From positions 1 through 64,000 of the forward strand of contig CAJUGL010000006.1 of assembly GCA_910586515.1 (NCBI GenBank): a stretch of DNA of 64,000 nt. The letters run 5' to 3'. The DNA is from an uncultured Acetatifactor sp. (lineage in GTDB: Bacteria > Bacillota > Clostridia > Lachnospirales > Lachnospiraceae). Position 1 is the first letter of the stretch. Each line of letters begins with the position of its first letter. Of this stretch, positions 8,086 through 16,967 are shown piece by piece. The position numbers and the translations under genes were made by a program. The notes below the pieces were generated by a model. The model saw nothing but the letters and a program-made list of their open reading frames with translations, was not told the origin of the DNA and made no database searches.

Positions 8086-8949
8086 TTACGCCTTGCCCAC
8101 AGATCCGAACAACTCCATCTTCTCCTTCACGGTATCCTTGATGGCCTGAGCGCCGGGCGCCAAAAGCTTCCGGGGATCAAAGCCCTTACCCTGCAGGTCC
8201 TTTCCTTCCTCCACATATTTACGGGTAGCTGCCGCAAATGCCAGCTGGCACTCCGTATTTACGTTAATCTTTGCCACACCCAGGGAAATTGCCTTCTTGA
8301 TCATATCCGCAGGAATGCCTGTTCCGCCGTGAAGCACCAGAGGCATGTCCCCTGTGAGCTGCTGTACGGCATCCAGAGTCTCGAAGCTCAATCCCTGCCA
8401 ATTCTCGGGATATTTGCCATGAATATTGCCGATGCCTGCTGCCAGGAAATCTACGCCCAGATCAGCGATAGCCTTGCACTCCTTAGGATCGGCGCACTCG
8501 CCCATTCCTACCACGCCGTCTTCCTCGCCGCCGATGGAACCCACTTCCGCCTCAATGGAAATACCCTTGCCGTGTGCGGCGGCAACCAGCTCTGTGGTTT
8601 TTGCCACGTTTTCGTCAATGGGATAATGGGAACCGTCAAACATAACGGATGAGAATCCTGCCTCGATACATTTGTAGCAGTGCTCATATGAACCATGGTC
8701 CAGATGAAGAGCAACGGGCACGTCGATGTCCAGATCTTTCAACAGACCGTTTACCATACCCACTACGGCATGATAACCGCCCATGTACTTCCCTGCGCCC
8801 TCGGATACGCCCAGGATAACGGGGGACTTACATTCTTTTGCGGTCAGCAGAATGGACTTTGTCCACTCCAGATTGTTGATGTTGAACTGTCCCACCGCAT
8901 AGTGGCCCGCTTTTGCTTTTTTAAGCATCTCTGTTGCAGAAACTAGCAT
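8086..8949 (-). CDS. fba: Class II fructose-bisphosphate aldolase
   Basis: 287 residues, the usual length for zinc-dependent class II aldolases. Zinc and substrate segments are present: LHLDHG near residue 82, EAEVGSIGG near 134-142, HGKYP near 175, HGGTGIP near 207, and a NVNTE phosphate-binding stretch near 231. It splits fructose 1,6-bisphosphate into DHAP and glyceraldehyde 3-phosphate in glycolysis. GGAGGT precedes the ATG. The 95-base gap to the upstream lipid kinase gene contains a GC-rich hairpin. Confidence 0.96.
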   Translation of the reverse strand: MLVSATEMLKKAKAGHYAVGQFNINNLEWTKSILLTAKECKSPVILGVSEGAGKYMGGYHAVVGMVNGLLKDLDIDVPVALHLDHGSYEHCYKCIEAGFSSVMFDGSHYPIDENVAKTTELVAAAHGKGISIEAEVGSIGGEEDGVVGMGECADPKECKAIADLGVDFLAAGIGNIHGKYPENWQGLSFETLDAVQQLTGDMPLVLHGGTGIPADMIKKAISLGVAKINVNTECQLAFAAATRKYVEEGKDLQGKGFDPRKLLAPGAQAIKDTVKEKMELFGSVGKA

Positions 8950-9044
8950 AATAAATTACCTCCATTTTATCTTATATTTGACAAGCCCCTGCCTCCTCCC
9001 TCAGGAGAGGACAGGCGCCGCCTGATCAGCATTAATTGGTTCAT

Positions 9045-9962
9045 TTATTTGGAAGGCGGTTTTCTTACCCTGATGTCAATTGCCTTACATACATTTCTGA
9101 TCGTCACTTTTGTATGGCTGCCGCCGTTTTCGCCATCCAATGTCCACGCCACCGGTTCCTCCGACTCCAGCACCAGTTCCGCGGTCCGGAAGCAGTACAT
9201 GGCGTCTGTGTTGATGTCCCGGTTCAGCAGGGATATCATGATATTATTCAGTTCTACCGGATTTTTGGGCCTTCTGATCAACGTCACTTCAAAAACTCCG
9301 TCATCCAGCTTCACATTTTTACCTGTAATATTTTTAAAGCCTCCCACAGACATGGAGTTCGTAATCATACCGAAGATAAAATCATCTTCTACGGTCTTCC
9401 CCTCCCAGCTTGCCTTCACATGAAAGGAACGGATAGACGGCAGACGCTTCATGCCTTCCAGCAGATAGGCCATATGCCCCAGCACATTCTTCATGTCCTG
9501 CGCAGTCTCATAAGACACATCTGTAAAGATGCCGAAGGCTGCGATATAGACAAACACATCGTCCACATCATCGTAATGAAAGGAACCTATGTCGCACCGG
9601 AAATTCTCCCCCTGAACAATGGCCTCCGCTGCCCGCACCATGTTTTTGGGCAAGGAAAGACTTCCCCCGAAGTCATTGGTGCTTCCGGCCGGAATATAGC
9701 CCACAGGCGTCTGAAAACCGCTCTGGGTCATTCCGGTCACAACCTCGTCAAGGGTACCGTCCCCGCCGCTGCACACCACAAGATCATACTCATCCCGGCG
9801 TGTGGCTACGGCGTCCCTGGCATCTCCCCTCCTGCGGGTGGGAACTATGGTAATCTCATAACCTGCCCCGGTAAAGATATCCAGAATATCCGCCAGCTTG
9901 TTCCTAATCCTCGCTTTTCCGGCTTTCGGATTGTATACAAAAAGCAGTTTCTTATTCATCAT
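9045..9962 (-). CDS. YegS/BmrU-type lipid kinase (diacylglycerol kinase catalytic domain)
   Basis: 305 residues. The diacylglycerol kinase catalytic fold is shown by NPKAGK near residue 11 and the GGDGTLDEVVTGM nucleotide loop near 66-78, followed by PAGSTNDF. The family phosphorylates diacylglycerol or related lipids on the cytoplasmic side of the membrane. It starts 6 bases after the Crh-like gene, with two adjacent Met codons and a weak Shine-Dalgarno, consistent with coupled translation at the end of the hprK-whiA run. The lipid substrate is not known. Confidence 0.9.
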   Translation of the reverse strand: MMNKKLLFVYNPKAGKARIRNKLADILDIFTGAGYEITIVPTRRRGDARDAVATRRDEYDLVVCSGGDGTLDEVVTGMTQSGFQTPVGYIPAGSTNDFGGSLSLPKNMVRAAEAIVQGENFRCDIGSFHYDDVDDVFVYIAAFGIFTDVSYETAQDMKNVLGHMAYLLEGMKRLPSIRSFHVKASWEGKTVEDDFIFGMITNSMSVGGFKNITGKNVKLDDGVFEVTLIRRPKNPVELNNIMISLLNRDINTDAMYCFRTAELVLESEEPVAWTLDGENGGSHTKVTIRNVCKAIDIRVRKPPSK

Positions 9963-9967
9963 TCCCG

Positions 9968-10228
9968 TTACTTATCCAGGTTTTCAACGAAATGAACCAT
10001 TCCCTCGATCGCAACATCCTCGTCTGCGCCCTCGGCGGAAATCTCCAGGTTCTCGCTGATATCCAAACCCAATGTCATCATGCCCATTATGCTCTTGGCA
10101 TTTACCCTGCGCTCATTAGACTGAATATAAATGGCACTTTCATATTTGCTGGCCTTCTGAACAAACAGGGCAATATGCCTTGCCATCTGTTCATCTTCCA
10201 GGCTGATGCTGATACTCCTCTTTTTCAT
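9968..10228 (-). CDS. Crh-like HPr family protein lacking His15
   Basis: 86 residues from the ATG at 10228, which has an excellent GGAGGAGG site; an upstream in-frame start at 10267 is less likely. The protein aligns without gaps to HPr over its first 54 residues. The phosphotransfer His15 is Met and Pro18 is His, while Arg17 and the regulatory Ser46 with its KSIMG context (45-49) are kept. This is the pattern of Bacillus subtilis Crh, which is phosphorylated only on the serine by HPr kinase and serves carbon regulation, not sugar transport. It follows rapZ and whiA, as crh does in Bacillus, and hprK lies in the same run of genes. Confidence 0.88.
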   Translation of the reverse strand: MKKRSISISLEDEQMARHIALFVQKASKYESAIYIQSNERRVNAKSIMGMMTLGLDISENLEISAEGADEDVAIEGMVHFVENLDK

Positions 10229-10267
10229 TTCCTTTCCTCCTCCTGCACTTAAGTGCCTTCCGTTCAC

Positions 10268-11134
10268 TTAATTTCTTATTTTTTCTGCAAGCTCGCTCAG
10301 CCTGCGCAATCTATGGTTTACTCCGGATTTTCCCAGAACAGGATCAAACAATTCGCCCAGCTCCTTTAACGGCACATCCGGATTTTCCAAGCGGATCTCT
10401 GCCATCTCACGCAAATTGTCCGGCAGATTCTGAAAACCGTAATGAATCCTGATATACTCGATATCTTCTACCTGCCTTGCGGCAGCGCTTACGGTCTTTG
10501 CTATATTGGCGGTCTCACAGTTCACACGCCTGTTGACCGAATTACGCATTTCTTTCCAAATGCGGAGATTTTCCATATTCATCAGGGACACGGAAGCGCC
10601 GCAGACATTCAGCAGCTCCACAATTCCGGCTCCCTCTTTCAGATAGAGCACATGGTATTTCTTTCGGAGAATAATCCTGGATTCGATATGAAATCCTCTG
10701 ATCAGTTCCTGCAGCTGCAGGGCCTTTTCCCGGTTTCTGCAGTCAAATTCCAGATGATACCCCTTTGCCGGATCGCTCATGGAGCCTACGCTCAAAAAAG
10801 CGCCTCTGAGAAAAGCCCTCTGACAGCAGGAATTCTTCAGCAAAAGAGAACTCACCGGCCTGTCCGGATCCCCGATTTTATGCAGCAGTCCCTGGATATC
10901 CTGCCCGGACAACTCTGCATCCGTATTTATATTATATGCTTTTTTCAATAATGTAAAGCCTTTTCTGACAACAGCTTCATTTTCGGTCTGAAATCCGATC
11001 CTGTAGCCGCCTTCTTTCTCCCGCCCAATCTGCCCGCAAAAATTCATCAGCGCGGCAAGTTCTGCCAGCTGGCAGTGTCTCGCCGGGCTGAAGCGTCCGG
11101 CAAGTTCTTCCTTAACCTCACCCGAAAATGACAT
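10268..11134 (-). CDS. whiA: DNA-binding protein WhiA
   Basis: 288 residues with the standard two-part WhiA layout: an N-terminal LAGLIDADG-like domain (about 1-190, with LRGAFLSVGSMSDP near 109-122) and a C-terminal helix-turn-helix region (about 200-285, with LKELGELFDPVLGKSGVNH). In Gram-positive bacteria WhiA affects cell division or sporulation and chromosome organisation. GAGGTGA precedes the ATG. It sits between rapZ and the Crh-like gene. The yvcK/glmR gene that often separates rapZ and whiA is absent here. Confidence 0.95.
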   Translation of the reverse strand: MSFSGEVKEELAGRFSPARHCQLAELAALMNFCGQIGREKEGGYRIGFQTENEAVVRKGFTLLKKAYNINTDAELSGQDIQGLLHKIGDPDRPVSSLLLKNSCCQRAFLRGAFLSVGSMSDPAKGYHLEFDCRNREKALQLQELIRGFHIESRIILRKKYHVLYLKEGAGIVELLNVCGASVSLMNMENLRIWKEMRNSVNRRVNCETANIAKTVSAAARQVEDIEYIRIHYGFQNLPDNLREMAEIRLENPDVPLKELGELFDPVLGKSGVNHRLRRLSELAEKIRN

Positions 11135-11176
11135 ACTATCTCACCTCAGTCTGATGCCGCCGGACAATTATCCGCA

Positions 11177-12043
11177 TCATTTGCCCTGGCGGCCGATATC
11201 ACGGTGATACAACTTCACCCCATACTTTCCGCGGTCCTTGATCCGCCGGTAGAGTTCATTGGCAAGAGTGACGCTTCTATGCTTGCCGCCTGTACAGCCT
11301 ATGGCAACCACGAGCCTGTACTTGCCTTCCTTTACGTAATTGGGAATCAGGAACTGCAGCATATCCGTAAATTTCGTCATAAATTCTTCCGCTTCCCGGA
11401 AACTCATCACATACTCCTGCACTTCCCTGTCATTTCCCGTCTTGTATTTCAGTTCTTCTATATAAAACGGATTGGGCAGAAAGCGGACATCCATCACCAG
11501 GTCCGCGTCCGCCGGGATACCATGTTTAAAGCCAAAGGACAAAACAGTCACCATCAGGCTGTTGTATTCTGCATTCTCTACAAAAATTCGTTCAATTTCC
11601 TCCTTCAGCTCCCTGGTGAGCAGATGGGATGTGTCCAGCACATAATCCGAACTTCGCAGAATATTGTCCAATACCTTCCGTTCTGCCCTGACACCGTCCT
11701 CCACTCTGCCGTCCGCAGCCAGAGGATGAACCCGCCTGGTCTCCTTGTAGCGCTTGATCAGAACATTGTCGTCCGCATCCATAAACAGGATCTCCAGATT
11801 ATAGCCGCTCGTTTTCAGCTTCTCCAGCATTTTGGTGGCATCTTCAAAATTCTGATCCGAACGCACATCCAGTCCCAACGCTACCTTGCCGACCTCGCTG
11901 CCCGGCACGGAAACCAGTTCCGCAAACTTTTCCACCAGCGAAACCGGAAGGTTGTCCACACAGTAAAATCCCGCATCCTCCAACATTTTAAGGGCGGTGC
12001 TCTTGCCGCCGCCGCTCATTCCCGTCACCACTACAAATCTCAT
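11177..12043 (-). CDS. rapZ: RNase adapter / nucleotide-binding protein RapZ (YvcJ)
   Basis: 288 residues from the ATG at 12043, which has GGAGGT four bases upstream; an earlier in-frame start at 12061 would overlap murB. A P-loop (GMSGGGKST) lies at about residues 8-16. The conserved C-terminal block with IGCTGGKHRSV near 250 is the family signature. In Escherichia coli RapZ controls GlmZ small RNA and glucosamine-6-phosphate synthesis; the Firmicute homologue YvcJ binds and hydrolyses nucleotides and its role is less clear. It lies between murB and whiA. Confidence 0.95.
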   Translation of the reverse strand: MRFVVVTGMSGGGKSTALKMLEDAGFYCVDNLPVSLVEKFAELVSVPGSEVGKVALGLDVRSDQNFEDATKMLEKLKTSGYNLEILFMDADDNVLIKRYKETRRVHPLAADGRVEDGVRAERKVLDNILRSSDYVLDTSHLLTRELKEEIERIFVENAEYNSLMVTVLSFGFKHGIPADADLVMDVRFLPNPFYIEELKYKTGNDREVQEYVMSFREAEEFMTKFTDMLQFLIPNYVKEGKYRLVVAIGCTGGKHRSVTLANELYRRIKDRGKYGVKLYHRDIGRQGK

Positions 12044-12057
12044 GGTACCTCCGCCTG

Positions 12058-12966
12058 TCAATCCAACATCACAATCTCCGGCTCCAGTTCCACCCGAAAC
12101 CGCTCCTTAACCTGCGCCTGTATTTCGGCGATCACAGCCTTCACATCCTTCGCCGTGGCGTTTCCGGCATTGACAATAAAGCCGCAGTGCTTTTCGGAGA
12201 CTCTGGCTCCGCCGATCTGGAACCCCTTAAAGCCTGCCTCCATAATCAGCTTGCCCGCAAAATGTCCCTCCGGACGCTTAAAGGTGCTCCCGGCGCTGGG
12301 ATATTCCAGCGGCTGCTTTTCCCTGCGGCTTGCGGCCAACTCCTCCATCCTGTTGCGGATGGCATCCCTGTCCCCCGGCTCCAGACAAAATGTCACCTCC
12401 GTCACCGTAAAGGGACTGTTCCTGATCACGCTGCTGCGGTATGCGAATTCCATGGTTCCGTTGTCCAGCTCCATAATCTCGCCTTCGCGGCTCACCACAT
12501 TCACCTGGGTCACCACCTGGCTCATCTCGCCTCCGTAAGCGCCGGCATTCATCACTACGCCGCCCCCCACAGTGCCCGGGATGCCGGAGGCAAATTCCAG
12601 GCCGCTGAGACCATGCTCCATGGCCGCCCTGGCCACCTGCGCCATGGTAGCCCCCGCCTGGGCCACAATGCGGCAGCCCTCCACCGCAATATTGCTCATC
12701 TTCTGCCCGATCTGCAGAATCACTCCGCGGTATCCGGAATCATTCACCAGCAGATTACTGCCGTTCCCCAACACAAAAAAGGGGACACCCGCCATCCCCA
12801 GATACCGCCGAAGATTCTTCAGCTGCTCCGCATTCTCCAGCTGCAGAAAGCAATCGGCAGGTCCCCCTATCCGAAAGGTAGTATGGCCTGCCATTGGCTC
12901 CTGCAGGGAAATATTTTCCCGAGGCACAAATCTCTGTAATGCCTCAACTACTGCTTCACTGATCAT
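12058..12966 (-). CDS. murB: UDP-N-acetylenolpyruvoylglucosamine reductase
   Basis: 302 residues. FAD-binding PCMH fold with FRIGGPADCF, LGNGSNLLV and SGIPGTVGGGVVMNAGAYGG. The substrate segment YPSAGSTFKRPEG and the C-terminal KHCGFIVNAGNATA complete the family pattern. It reduces the enolpyruvyl ether to UDP-MurNAc in the cytoplasm during peptidoglycan synthesis. The ribosome binding site is weak (AAGGAAAAGAG, distant). It lies between the ROK glucokinase and rapZ genes. Confidence 0.96.
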   Translation of the reverse strand: MISEAVVEALQRFVPRENISLQEPMAGHTTFRIGGPADCFLQLENAEQLKNLRRYLGMAGVPFFVLGNGSNLLVNDSGYRGVILQIGQKMSNIAVEGCRIVAQAGATMAQVARAAMEHGLSGLEFASGIPGTVGGGVVMNAGAYGGEMSQVVTQVNVVSREGEIMELDNGTMEFAYRSSVIRNSPFTVTEVTFCLEPGDRDAIRNRMEELAASRREKQPLEYPSAGSTFKRPEGHFAGKLIMEAGFKGFQIGGARVSEKHCGFIVNAGNATAKDVKAVIAEIQAQVKERFRVELEPEIVMLD

Positions 12967-13002
12967 TTAACCGACATCTCTTTTCCTTATCGTTTTGGCG
13001 CA

Positions 13003-13941
13003 TCAAAGCAGGATCAGCGCCGCTGCGCCGTAAATCCCGGCATCATTCCCCAACTTCGCAAGGGCAAATTTTGTCTCCTTACATTTTCCGAAAGCATACT
13101 TCCGGAAACAAGGTTCCACGTAGGACAGCAGTATCTCTCCGGCTTTGGACACACCTCCGCCGATGACGAAGACCTCCGGGTTCACCACGGCCGACACCAT
13201 GCCCAGCCCCTTGCCCAGGTAGTCTCCAAACTGTTCCGCAATCTCAATGGCAGCCGAATCCCCTGCCTTCACTGCATCAAATACCGTCTTTGCGGACAGA
13301 TAGTCTCTGCGGAGCATGGTGGGTCCGTCATATTTCTCCAGATACCTTCTGGCCAGACGCACAATGCCCGTTGCCGAGGTATACTGCTCCAGACAGCCGC
13401 TGTTTCCGCAATTGCAGGGTTCCGTCTCATTGTCCTCCAGATGAATATGGCCAATCTCACCGCCTGCGCCAAAGGCACCTGTGAGAAGCCTTCCGTTCAC
13501 TACGATTCCTCCGCCCACTCCGGTTCCCAGCGTCACGGCCACCATACTTCCGTAGCCCTTGCCGCCGCCCTGCCACATTTCTCCGTACGCAGCGGCATTG
13601 GCGTCATTTGCAGCTTTCACCGGTACATTAATATATGCGCTCATGGCCTCGGGTATGTTAAAACTTTCCCAACCCAGGTTCACCGCTCCGCCCAGAAGCG
13701 TTCCCTGATCATCCATGGGTCCGGGCACACCTATGCCCACTCCTGCCAGTTCCTCTTCCCGGATATCTTTTTCTTCCATCTTGGCCCGGATACTCCTGCC
13801 CACATCCGGCAGAATGGACGCCCCCTTATTGTCCTTTACCGTGGGAATCTCCCATTTGTCCAGAAGATGTCCCTCCGTGTCAAAAAGCCCCATCTTTACG
13901 CTGGTGCCGCCCACGTCAACTCCAAAAGCATACTTACTCAT
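13003..13941 (-). CDS. glk: ROK family glucokinase
   Basis: 312 residues. The ATP-binding DVGGTSVKMG near residue 9, the sugar-binding region with GEIGHIHLE near 160, and the cysteine zinc motif CNCGNSGCLEQ near 173-183 define a ROK sugar kinase. It most likely phosphorylates glucose with ATP. It belongs to a minus-strand group with hprK and murB, so glucose phosphorylation and the HPr kinase that senses glycolytic intermediates are encoded side by side. AAAGGA precedes the ATG. Closely related kinases for other sugars cannot be excluded. Confidence 0.92.
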   Translation of the reverse strand: MSKYAFGVDVGGTSVKMGLFDTEGHLLDKWEIPTVKDNKGASILPDVGRSIRAKMEEKDIREEELAGVGIGVPGPMDDQGTLLGGAVNLGWESFNIPEAMSAYINVPVKAANDANAAAYGEMWQGGGKGYGSMVAVTLGTGVGGGIVVNGRLLTGAFGAGGEIGHIHLEDNETEPCNCGNSGCLEQYTSATGIVRLARRYLEKYDGPTMLRRDYLSAKTVFDAVKAGDSAAIEIAEQFGDYLGKGLGMVSAVVNPEVFVIGGGVSKAGEILLSYVEPCFRKYAFGKCKETKFALAKLGNDAGIYGAAALILL

Positions 13942-13977
13942 TCTTCTCTATCCTTTCTTATGTTTACCGCATCGTGT

Positions 13978-14922
13978 TTACCACATCGGTTCTTCTTCTC
14001 TTTTCTGGGCAAAAGAATTCTGTACACGGGAATAAAGCTCCTGGGCCGCATTGTATCCCATCTTCTTCTGCCGGTGATTTACCGCAGCCGATTCGCAGAT
14101 TACGGCCACATTTCGCCCAGGCCGGATGGGAATATTGTAACAGACCACCTTGTTGCCCATATATTCCGTATAATTTTCCTCCAGCCCCAGCCGATCATAT
14201 TCCTTATCCCTGTCCCAGTCTTCCAGGCGGATTACCAGGTCAATGCTCTGGGTGTCCATGACCGCCGACGCGCCGAACAGAGCCTTCACATCCACCACGC
14301 CGATTCCCCGCAGCTCAATCAGGTGCTTCAGCATATCCGGCGCGGAACCCACCAATGTATCGTCGCTTACTTTGCGGATCTCCACCACGTCGTCCGTGAC
14401 CAGCCGATGTCCCCGGCGAACCAGCTCCAGCGCGGCCTCGGATTTGCCTATGCCGCTCTCCCCGGTAATCAGCAGCCCTTCCCCGTAGACATCCACCAAC
14501 ACGCCGTGAACGGAAATACAGGGAGCCAGCTTCACATTGAGCCACCTGATGGTCTCCGCCATAAAGGCCGACGTGGACTTTTTGGTGGAAAGCAGCGGAA
14601 CCCTCTGGGCCAGCGCAGTCTTCACAAAAATAGGGTCCGGTTTCAGCTCGCGGCAAAATACCACGGCCGACACATCATAGCTCATAAACTCTTCGTATAT
14701 CTCCACCTTGCGGTCATCCGGCATGCTCTCCATGTAGGAATATTCCACAAACCCGATAATCTGCAGCCTGGCGGCATCAAAATGCTCGAAATATCCCGCC
14801 AGCGGCAGCGCCGGGCGATTTACATCCGGCTGAGTGATGCGGATGTCCTTCACATCTATCTCCGGGGTTAGATTTTCCAGCTTCATCTTCTCAATCAATC
14901 GGGTCAGTCTGACACTTTCCAT
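13978..14922 (-). CDS. hprK: HPr kinase/phosphorylase
   Basis: 314 residues. The C-terminal kinase domain carries the Walker A GESGIGKS at 154-161 and the HPrK signature region after it (residues about 205-225). It phosphorylates HPr, and Crh where present, on Ser46 and reverses this with phosphate. A Crh-like partner gene is encoded 3.7 kb downstream in the same orientation. AGGAG precedes the ATG. The C-terminus is a little longer than needed for the conserved core but unremarkable. Confidence 0.96.
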   Translation of the reverse strand: MESVRLTRLIEKMKLENLTPEIDVKDIRITQPDVNRPALPLAGYFEHFDAARLQIIGFVEYSYMESMPDDRKVEIYEEFMSYDVSAVVFCRELKPDPIFVKTALAQRVPLLSTKKSTSAFMAETIRWLNVKLAPCISVHGVLVDVYGEGLLITGESGIGKSEAALELVRRGHRLVTDDVVEIRKVSDDTLVGSAPDMLKHLIELRGIGVVDVKALFGASAVMDTQSIDLVIRLEDWDRDKEYDRLGLEENYTEYMGNKVVCYNIPIRPGRNVAVICESAAVNHRQKKMGYNAAQELYSRVQNSFAQKREEEPMW

Positions 14923-15088
14923 GCTGCTTTTCTCCTGTTCGTCTTCCGCGTTTCGCTTCTTTAGAATTATACCATAGAAAAGTTATGATGTGAAGTGCGA
15001 AAGACGAAGTACCGCTACGTTTTTTCCCCATCCAGCGCATGTCCGGAGGAGAATGACGGTCAGCTGACTGAGATGCCCTGAACAGCAG

Positions 15089-16963
15089 CTAGTTTTCCGC
15101 GGAATCCTTTCTGAAAAACCGATATATTTCCTCTGCGGCCCGGCGATTTATTTCCGGCAGCGCGGACAGTTCCTCAACGTCCGCGGCTCTGATCTCCTCG
15201 ATGGACTTAAAATGGCGCATCAGAGCCTTCCTTCTGGCGGGTCCCACGCCGGGTATATCATCCAGGACGGACTTCACCTGCGCCTTGCCGCGAAGCGAAC
15301 GATGATACTCTATGGCAAATCTGTGCGCTTCATCCTGAACCCTGGTAATCAGCTTGAAGCCTTCGGAACGAGTGTCAATGGGCAATTCCACATTGTTGAA
15401 GTACAATCCTCTGGTGCGGTGATTGTCGTCTTTGACCATTCCGCACACGGGAATCGCTATCTTCAATTCCTCCAGCACGGAAAGCGCTATATTGACCTGC
15501 CCCCTGCCGCCGTCCATCATCAGGAGATCCGGAAACTTGGTGAAACTGCCGTACTCCCTGTCAATCGCCTTCTCCTCCAGCTCCCGGTTTTCTTCCAGCC
15601 CGTGCCGGAAACGTCTGGTCAGCACCTCCCGCATACAGGCATAGTCGTCCGGCCCGGATACGGTCTTGATGCGGAATTTGCGGTAATCGCTGGGTTTCGG
15701 CTTTCCCTTCTCGAAGACAATCATCGATCCCACGTTTTCAAATCCGTTTATATTCGATATATCGAACGCCTCCATGCGTTCGATATGGGCAAGCCCCAGC
15801 AGCCCCGCAATCTCCTTCGCCGCGCCAATGGTGCGCCCCTCCTCCCGTTTCAGCCGTTCACGGTCCTGCTCCAGAATATGCTTCGCATTCTGCGCTGCCA
15901 ATTCCACCAGTTTTTCCTTGGATCCGATCTTAGGCACGCGTATGTAGGCCCTGGCTCCCCTTCTCCCGGACAGCCACTTTTCGATAAGCTCCCGATCGCC
16001 GATCTCATATTGCAGCATCAGCTCCCTGGGAATAAAGGGGGTGCCCGCATAAAACTGCTTCACAAAATTCTCCAGCACCTCCGCTCTGCCCTCGGACGAC
16101 ACATTTGTCATATAGTAATGTTCCCGTCCGATCAGCTTGCCGTCCCGGACAAAAAACACCTGCACCACAGCCTCTCTCTCATCCTGGTACATGGCAATGA
16201 CATCCTTGTCATCCCCTGCGCTGTCGGTGATTTTCTGCTTCTGAGATACCTGTTTTACGCTGTTGTAGAGATCTCTGTAGCCTGCCGCCGCCTCAAAGTC
16301 CAGGTTCTCCGCGGCGGCCTTCATTTTCGCCTCCAGATCGTTCAGAATAAGGTTGTAATTGCCGCTCAGAAAATCCAGCGCCCGGCCTACCTGCTCCCGA
16401 TATTGCTCCCTGTCGATGTACCCCTGGCAGGGCGCGTCGCACTGTTTTATATGATAATTCAGGCAGGGACGCTCCAGTCCGATGTCCCGGGGCAGACTCC
16501 GGCTGCAGGTCCGCAGATGGTATAGCTTGTTCAGCAGTTCTATGGTGTCTTTCACGGCTGCCGCGCTGGTATAGGGTCCGAAATATTTTGATTTATCCTT
16601 CTTCATGATACGGGAAAACATTACCCTGGGATAGTCTTCCCCCACGGTGACCTTGATGTACGGATACGTCTTGTCATCCTTCAGCAGTGTATTATACTTG
16701 GGAGAGTGTTCCTTGATCAGGTTATTCTCCAGTACCAGGGCCTCCAGTTCGGAATCCGTGACAATATATTCAAACCTGGCAATCAAGGATACCATCTTGT
16801 CAATCATCGGACCCCTGCCGATATTTTCCCGAAAGTAAGACCTTACACGATTATGCAGATTAATCGCCTTTCCCACGTATAAAATGACATCCTTGTCATC
16901 TCTCATAAGATAAACGCCCGGTTCTTTGGGCAGCTTTTTTAATTCTTCCTCAATATTGAACAT
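15089..16963 (-). CDS. uvrC: Excinuclease ABC subunit C
   Basis: 624 residues with the full UvrC order: a GIY-YIG nuclease at the N-terminus (PGVYLMRDDKDVILYVGKA, 15-33), a UVR motif near 205-235, an RNase H-like 5' nuclease domain (AFDISNINGFENVGSM near 395) and tandem helix-hairpin-helix motifs near the C-terminus (DIPGVGPARRKAL). It makes both incisions in nucleotide excision repair. The start overlaps closely with the end of the amidase gene (4-base gap), so the two are likely co-transcribed. Confidence 0.97.
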   Translation of the reverse strand: MFNIEEELKKLPKEPGVYLMRDDKDVILYVGKAINLHNRVRSYFRENIGRGPMIDKMVSLIARFEYIVTDSELEALVLENNLIKEHSPKYNTLLKDDKTYPYIKVTVGEDYPRVMFSRIMKKDKSKYFGPYTSAAAVKDTIELLNKLYHLRTCSRSLPRDIGLERPCLNYHIKQCDAPCQGYIDREQYREQVGRALDFLSGNYNLILNDLEAKMKAAAENLDFEAAAGYRDLYNSVKQVSQKQKITDSAGDDKDVIAMYQDEREAVVQVFFVRDGKLIGREHYYMTNVSSEGRAEVLENFVKQFYAGTPFIPRELMLQYEIGDRELIEKWLSGRRGARAYIRVPKIGSKEKLVELAAQNAKHILEQDRERLKREEGRTIGAAKEIAGLLGLAHIERMEAFDISNINGFENVGSMIVFEKGKPKPSDYRKFRIKTVSGPDDYACMREVLTRRFRHGLEENRELEEKAIDREYGSFTKFPDLLMMDGGRGQVNIALSVLEELKIAIPVCGMVKDDNHRTRGLYFNNVELPIDTRSEGFKLITRVQDEAHRFAIEYHRSLRGKAQVKSVLDDIPGVGPARRKALMRHFKSIEEIRAADVEELSALPEINRRAAEEIYRFFRKDSAEN

Positions 16964-16967
16964 GACC

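Larger units (their letters stand above)
7467..8086. repeat. Large imperfect inverted repeat between the cyclophilin gene and fba
   Basis: This 636-base gap holds no gene. Its two ends match in inverted orientation. Positions 7467-7495 and 8058-8086 agree at 28 of 29 bases. The similarity continues inward with gaps for about 170 bases on each side (7467-7636 and 7917-8086) and ends in matching hairpins at 7613-7636 and 7919-7942. It is either a palindromic MITE-like element or an inverted duplication of a 3' tail plus terminator. Confidence 0.85.

Noticed and set aside
11204..12538. Long plus-strand open frame over rapZ and murB
   Set aside because: Antisense shadow spanning two well-supported genes; no recognisable protein.
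13441..14871. 476-codon plus-strand open frame over glk and hprK
   Set aside because: Antisense shadow of GC-rich coding sequence; low-complexity, His/Arg/Pro-rich product.
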